From: an uncultured Caryophanales bacterium
GTDB lineage: Bacteria; Bacillota_I; Bacilli_A; RFN20; CAG-826
NCBI GenBank assembly: GCA_946407815.1
Contig: CAMJPB010000001.1
Coordinates: 372,001-436,000, forward strand
Length of the DNA: 64,000 nt
Reading direction: 5' to 3'
The notes under the pieces are model-generated. The model saw only the letters and a list, made by a program, of their open reading frames with translations. It was not told the origin of the DNA and ran no database searches. Position 1 is the stretch's first letter; each line of letters begins with the position of its first letter. Made by a program: the position numbers and the translations under genes. This document shows positions 60,550 through 64,000 of the stretch, piece after piece.

Positions 60550-62958
60550 TTATCTTGTAACTGGCTCTAAGTGCCAAATATCTTTAACGTAATCTCTAAT
60601 TGTTCTATCACTAGTGAAGAAACCTGATTGACCGATGTTAACTATCATCATCTTGGCCCATTTTTCTTTATCTAGATAAAGTTCATCAATTTTTTCCATG
60701 GCTGTGATGTATGCTGGTAAATCTTTAAGAATAAAGAATGTATCGTTATGTCTCATGATTTCATCAAAAATCATCTGGAATTCATCAGGTTTTTTGGCCC
60801 ATGGACCGCTGAAGAGTGAATCCATAACTTTCTTAACTCTTTCATCTCCGTTATAAACGTCCCATGGAGAATAACCACCATAAGCGTAGTAGTTAAGAAC
60901 TTCGTCACTAGTTAAACCAAAGACAACAATGTTATCTTCGCCAACTAAGTCATGAATTTCGACGTTTGCACCATCCATTGTGCCAAGAGTAATCGCGCCG
61001 TTCATCATTAACTTCATGTTACTAGTTCCACTTGCTTCTTTAGAAGCAGTTGAGATTTGCTCACTAACATCGGCGGCAGGAATAATCTTTTCTGCTAAAG
61101 TAACGCCATAGTTTTCAACAAAGATGACTTTCATAAACTTATTAACTTCTGGGTCATCATTGATAACTTTAGCTAAAGCTAAAATAAGTTCAATAATCTT
61201 CTTTGCGTATGTATAACTTGGTGCCGCTTTTGCGCCGAAAATGAAGGTTTTAGGAACCATCTTGAAGTTTGGATCTTCTTTGATGCGTTGATATAAGTAC
61301 ATTATATGTAATGCCTTCATGATCTGACGCTTATAAGCGTGCATACGTTTGATTTGGACATCAAAGATGGAGTTTTCATCGACTTCGATGCCCATGCTTT
61401 GTTTAATATACTCTGCTAAAGCATGTTTGTTTTCTTGTTTGATTTCTAAAACTTTAGCCTGAACTTTCTTATCGTCTTGGTATTTGGTGAATTTAGACAT
61501 TTGATTTTCCATATCTAGAATCCAACCATCACCAATTTTAGAAGTAACAAGATCAGCGAGTTTTGGGTTTGAATACATTAACCATCTACGATGGGTAACG
61601 CCATTAGTCTTGTTATTAAACTTCTCCGGATAAAGTTGATAGAAATATTTAAATGTTTCTGCTTTTAAAATCTCAGTGTGTAACTTTGCAACACCATTAA
61701 GTGAGAAAGAAGCGTAAACACCAAGGTTTGCCATATAAACACGTCCATCTCTAATAATTTGGACATCGTCTCTCATATCGTATGGTACATTCTTTTCTTG
61801 AAGCTCTGCGTTAAATCTACGATTTATCTCTTCAATAATGGACATACAACGAGGGCAAACTTTTCTTAAATATTCAACAGGCCATTTCTCTAAAGCCTCT
61901 TGCATAATTGTGTGATTAGTGAATGCGAATGTCTTTTGAACTACTTTCCAAGATTCATCCCAACCAAAGCCATAGTTATCCATCATAAGTCTCATTAATT
62001 CAGGAATAGCAAGAATTGGATGAGTATCGTTAAGTTGGATTACATAGTAATCAGGTAAGTTTAAAAGAGTTTTATACTTTCTAAAGTGACCTCTTAAAAT
62101 TGATTGAAGTCCACTACTTACTAAGAAATATTGTTGTCTAACTCTAAGAAGACGACCTTGTTCAGTAGAATCATCTGGATAAAGACCATGTGAAAGGGAT
62201 TTTAAAGTATTTAAATATTCTTCAAAAGACATATGCTTTGGAAGATTCTTTTCACTTGGTTCAGCACTCCAAAGACGAAGTGTATCGACAACCTTATTAC
62301 GGTAGCCAATGACTGAAACATCATATGGAACAGCCTTAACATGGACTGAATTCACTGTTTTTAGGCCATACGAGCCATCTTGTTTAGCATAGCTAACTTG
62401 TTCACCACCGAATTGAACTTCGACAGCGTGTTTGGTTTTTCTTACCTCAAAGGCAAAACCGTTATTAAGCCATTGATCAGGAACTTCGAATTGTTTTCCT
62501 TTTTCAAGTAATTGTTTAAAGAAACCATATTCATATCTAATGGTGTTACCCATAATTGGGTAGCCTAAGGATGCTGTGGAGTCTAAGAAACAGGCGGCAA
62601 GTCTACCTAAACCACCATTTCCAAGTCCGGCATCGGTTTCTTGTTCTTCTAAATCGTGAATGTTAAGCCCTAATTCTTCTAAACCTTTTTTAGCGACTTC
62701 GTAAATACCAAGGTTTTGCATATTGTTGACAAGAAGTCTACCAATAAGAAATTCCATGGAGAAATAGATAACTTGCTTTTTCCCGTTATCATTAATGTCA
62801 TTACGAGTTTCTCTCCAGTACTTAGAAGCTTCATCTCTAACCATCTTAGAGAGAATTTCATATTGTTCATAAACATGAGCTTCTTCGACTGTTTCAGCGT
62901 ATGTTTCTAAAAGTCTAGTTTGGAATTCGGCTTTAAAATCTCTGACTGAATTAAACAT
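60550..62958 (-). CDS. glgP: Glycogen phosphorylase
   Basis: An 802-residue GT35 enzyme, typical length. YFSMEFLIGRLLVNNMQNLG near the start, ETDAGLGNGGLGRLAACFLD, and the pyridoxal-phosphate lysine region EASGTSNMKLMMNGAITLGT are diagnostic. It releases glucose 1-phosphate from alpha-1,4 chains. It is the second gene of the minus-strand glycogen operon, 42 bases behind glgB and four before malQ. Confidence 0.97.
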   Translation of the reverse strand: MFNSVRDFKAEFQTRLLETYAETVEEAHVYEQYEILSKMVRDEASKYWRETRNDINDNGKKQVIYFSMEFLIGRLLVNNMQNLGIYEVAKKGLEELGLNIHDLEEQETDAGLGNGGLGRLAACFLDSTASLGYPIMGNTIRYEYGFFKQLLEKGKQFEVPDQWLNNGFAFEVRKTKHAVEVQFGGEQVSYAKQDGSYGLKTVNSVHVKAVPYDVSVIGYRNKVVDTLRLWSAEPSEKNLPKHMSFEEYLNTLKSLSHGLYPDDSTEQGRLLRVRQQYFLVSSGLQSILRGHFRKYKTLLNLPDYYVIQLNDTHPILAIPELMRLMMDNYGFGWDESWKVVQKTFAFTNHTIMQEALEKWPVEYLRKVCPRCMSIIEEINRRFNAELQEKNVPYDMRDDVQIIRDGRVYMANLGVYASFSLNGVAKLHTEILKAETFKYFYQLYPEKFNNKTNGVTHRRWLMYSNPKLADLVTSKIGDGWILDMENQMSKFTKYQDDKKVQAKVLEIKQENKHALAEYIKQSMGIEVDENSIFDVQIKRMHAYKRQIMKALHIMYLYQRIKEDPNFKMVPKTFIFGAKAAPSYTYAKKIIELILALAKVINDDPEVNKFMKVIFVENYGVTLAEKIIPAADVSEQISTASKEASGTSNMKLMMNGAITLGTMDGANVEIHDLVGEDNIVVFGLTSDEVLNYYAYGGYSPWDVYNGDERVKKVMDSLFSGPWAKKPDEFQMIFDEIMRHNDTFFILKDLPAYITAMEKIDELYLDKEKWAKMMIVNIGQSGFFTSDRTIRDYVKDIWHLEPVTR

Positions 62959-63000
62959 AATTAACCCCCTAAATAATCTAGTTAATTAATAAATTAATTA

Positions 63001-64000
63001 TTATTTTCTAAGTTTAAATATACATGCTCCAAAGGAAGCAAGTTTAATGGTAATTTTGTGAGGTCTACCATATGGACCATTTGGAGAAGTTTGACATGCT
63101 GCTCCATTATATTGATTTGCTCCGCTATAAATGTCTTTATCAGAGTTAAAGATTTCTTCATACCATCCTGGCTCTGTAACTGGGATTTCAATGAAAGCGT
63201 AGAAATTAGATGTCATGTTAAAGACAAATAAGAGCCTTTCATCTTCATTAAATCTTTCAAAAGCGAATACACTTTGATCGGAATTGTCCACCATTAACCA
63301 GTTATAGTTATTTGGATTGTATTCGTTTAAATACATTGCAGAATGATGTTTATAAATTTCATTTAAATCTCTAAACATTCTAGAAAGAGAATCATGCATT
63401 GGATATTGTTTTAAATTCCATGCTAAAGATTTAACTTCGTTCCATTCATCAAATGTACCAAGTTCGTTACCCATGAAGTTAAGTTTCTTACCTGGGTGAG
63501 CGTATTGGTAGGTTAAAAGATTTCTAAACTGCATAAACTTCTGGTTATAATCGCCCCAAAGCTTATTCATTAAAGTTCCTTTACCATGCACGACTTCGTC
63601 GTGAGAGAACGGAAGCATAAAGTTTTCATTAAAGTAGTACGCCATAGAGAATGTAAGTTTATTATGTTCGTACTTCTTATAAATTGGGTCTTTTGAGTAA
63701 TACTTTAAAGTATCGTTCATCCAACCTAAATCCCACTTATAGTCAAAACCAATTCCGTCTTCAGTTGTTGGTTTTGTAACTCTTGGGAAATCACTAGAGT
63801 CTTCTGCAATCATCATGACTGAACAATGTCTATCATGGATTTTACAGCATAATCTTTTTAAGAATTCTATGGCACCTTCATTTCTACCACGGTCTTTGTT
63901 ACCTTCATAGAAAAGCATATTACTAACAGCGTCGACTCTAATGCCGTCAATATGATATTCAGTTACGAAATAGTTCATTGCGGACATTAAGAATGATCTA
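63001..64000 (-). CDS. glgB: 1,4-alpha-glucan branching enzyme, C-terminal part
   Basis: The frame continues past the right window edge; the part present has about 333 residues. The visible start RSFLMSAMNYFVTEYHIDGI, the nucleophile in GIRVDAV, the acid/base Glu in MIAEDSS, and FSHDEVVHGKGTLMNKLWGD are the conserved GH13 branching-enzyme regions. A C-terminal beta domain closes the protein. It makes alpha-1,6 branches in glycogen. It is upstream of glgP, so both building and breakdown enzymes are in one operon; ADP-glucose synthesis genes may lie beyond the edge. Confidence 0.96.
   Translation of the reverse strand, partial: RSFLMSAMNYFVTEYHIDGIRVDAVSNMLFYEGNKDRGRNEGAIEFLKRLCCKIHDRHCSVMMIAEDSSDFPRVTKPTTEDGIGFDYKWDLGWMNDTLKYYSKDPIYKKYEHNKLTFSMAYYFNENFMLPFSHDEVVHGKGTLMNKLWGDYNQKFMQFRNLLTYQYAHPGKKLNFMGNELGTFDEWNEVKSLAWNLKQYPMHDSLSRMFRDLNEIYKHHSAMYLNEYNPNNYNWLMVDNSDQSVFAFERFNEDERLLFVFNMTSNFYAFIEIPVTEPGWYEEIFNSDKDIYSGANQYNGAACQTSPNGPYGRPHKITIKLASFGACIFKLRK

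Overview
The window looks like a low-GC, Gram-positive, host-associated bacterium from the uncultured gut Bacilli close to the Mollicutes. The evidence is AT-rich codons, no outer-membrane genes, many lipoproteins with clear lipoboxes, and very large repeat-rich surface proteins. Peptide transport proteins are enlarged in a way otherwise known from mycoplasmas. Tryptophan is encoded by TGG and TGA acts as a stop (for example in the antitoxin gene at 55967), so the standard bacterial code applies. The lineage is an inference.

Layout. 1-2.5 kb: the end of a Fic/RhuM-like gene, a soluble FtsH-like protease and a short-chain dehydrogenase. 2.8-8.1 kb: a giant surface protein whose outer part is far richer in G+C than its membrane anchor and cytosolic tail; the tail resembles ribosomal protein L15. 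8.2-9.6 kb: a 28-residue lipoprotein stub, a TetR regulator and a decayed stretch with tRNA 3'-end-like fragments. 9.6-16.7 kb: a probable small island ending at tRNA-Thr. It holds a helix-turn-helix pair, an InlB-repeat surface protein, a membrane-tethered LuxR-type regulator with an extracellular beta-helix, and a BRO-N/Fic fusion. 16.7-20.3 kb: rimO, a secreted nuclease and an iron alcohol dehydrogenase. 20.3-40.3 kb: a peptide-use locus with a subtilisin-like surface protease, OppA, two large lipoproteins and oppBCDF, interrupted by an intact IS110-family element. 40.5-48 kb: small membrane genes, an anion permease, EFR1, DUF5662, a TrhA-type membrane protein and a metalloprotease inserted between two copies of a duplicated segment. 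48.1-55.3 kb: a stand-alone A-T-C peptide synthetase divergent from a phosphatase/anti-sigma/STAS partner-switching module, followed by a flavin oxidoreductase. 55.4-56.5 kb: an array of five covarying palindromes, a PIN-domain toxin-antitoxin pair and tRNA-Arg. 56.6-64 kb: glycogen operon glgB-glgP-malQ-pulA.

How genes may work together. The 36-40 kb protease would cut extracellular protein, OppA would capture peptides, and OppBCDF would import them. The glycogen operon builds, trims and degrades storage glucan in the cytosol. The LuxR-type protein is placed to sense the outside and control itself and the neighbouring surface protein, since related GGGTA/TACCC sites lie upstream of both genes. 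The A-T-C synthetase, partner-switch genes and flavoprotein look like a regulated small-molecule locus.

The most unusual signals are: the palindrome family found inside and upstream of the BRO-N/Fic gene and as a five-copy array at 55.4 kb, whose units read like the same BRO-N peptide; the beta-helix/LuxR regulator; the L15-like tail on a mosaic surface protein; the Opp ATPase carrying its own membrane hairpin; and the A-T-C synthetase with its partner-switch neighbours.
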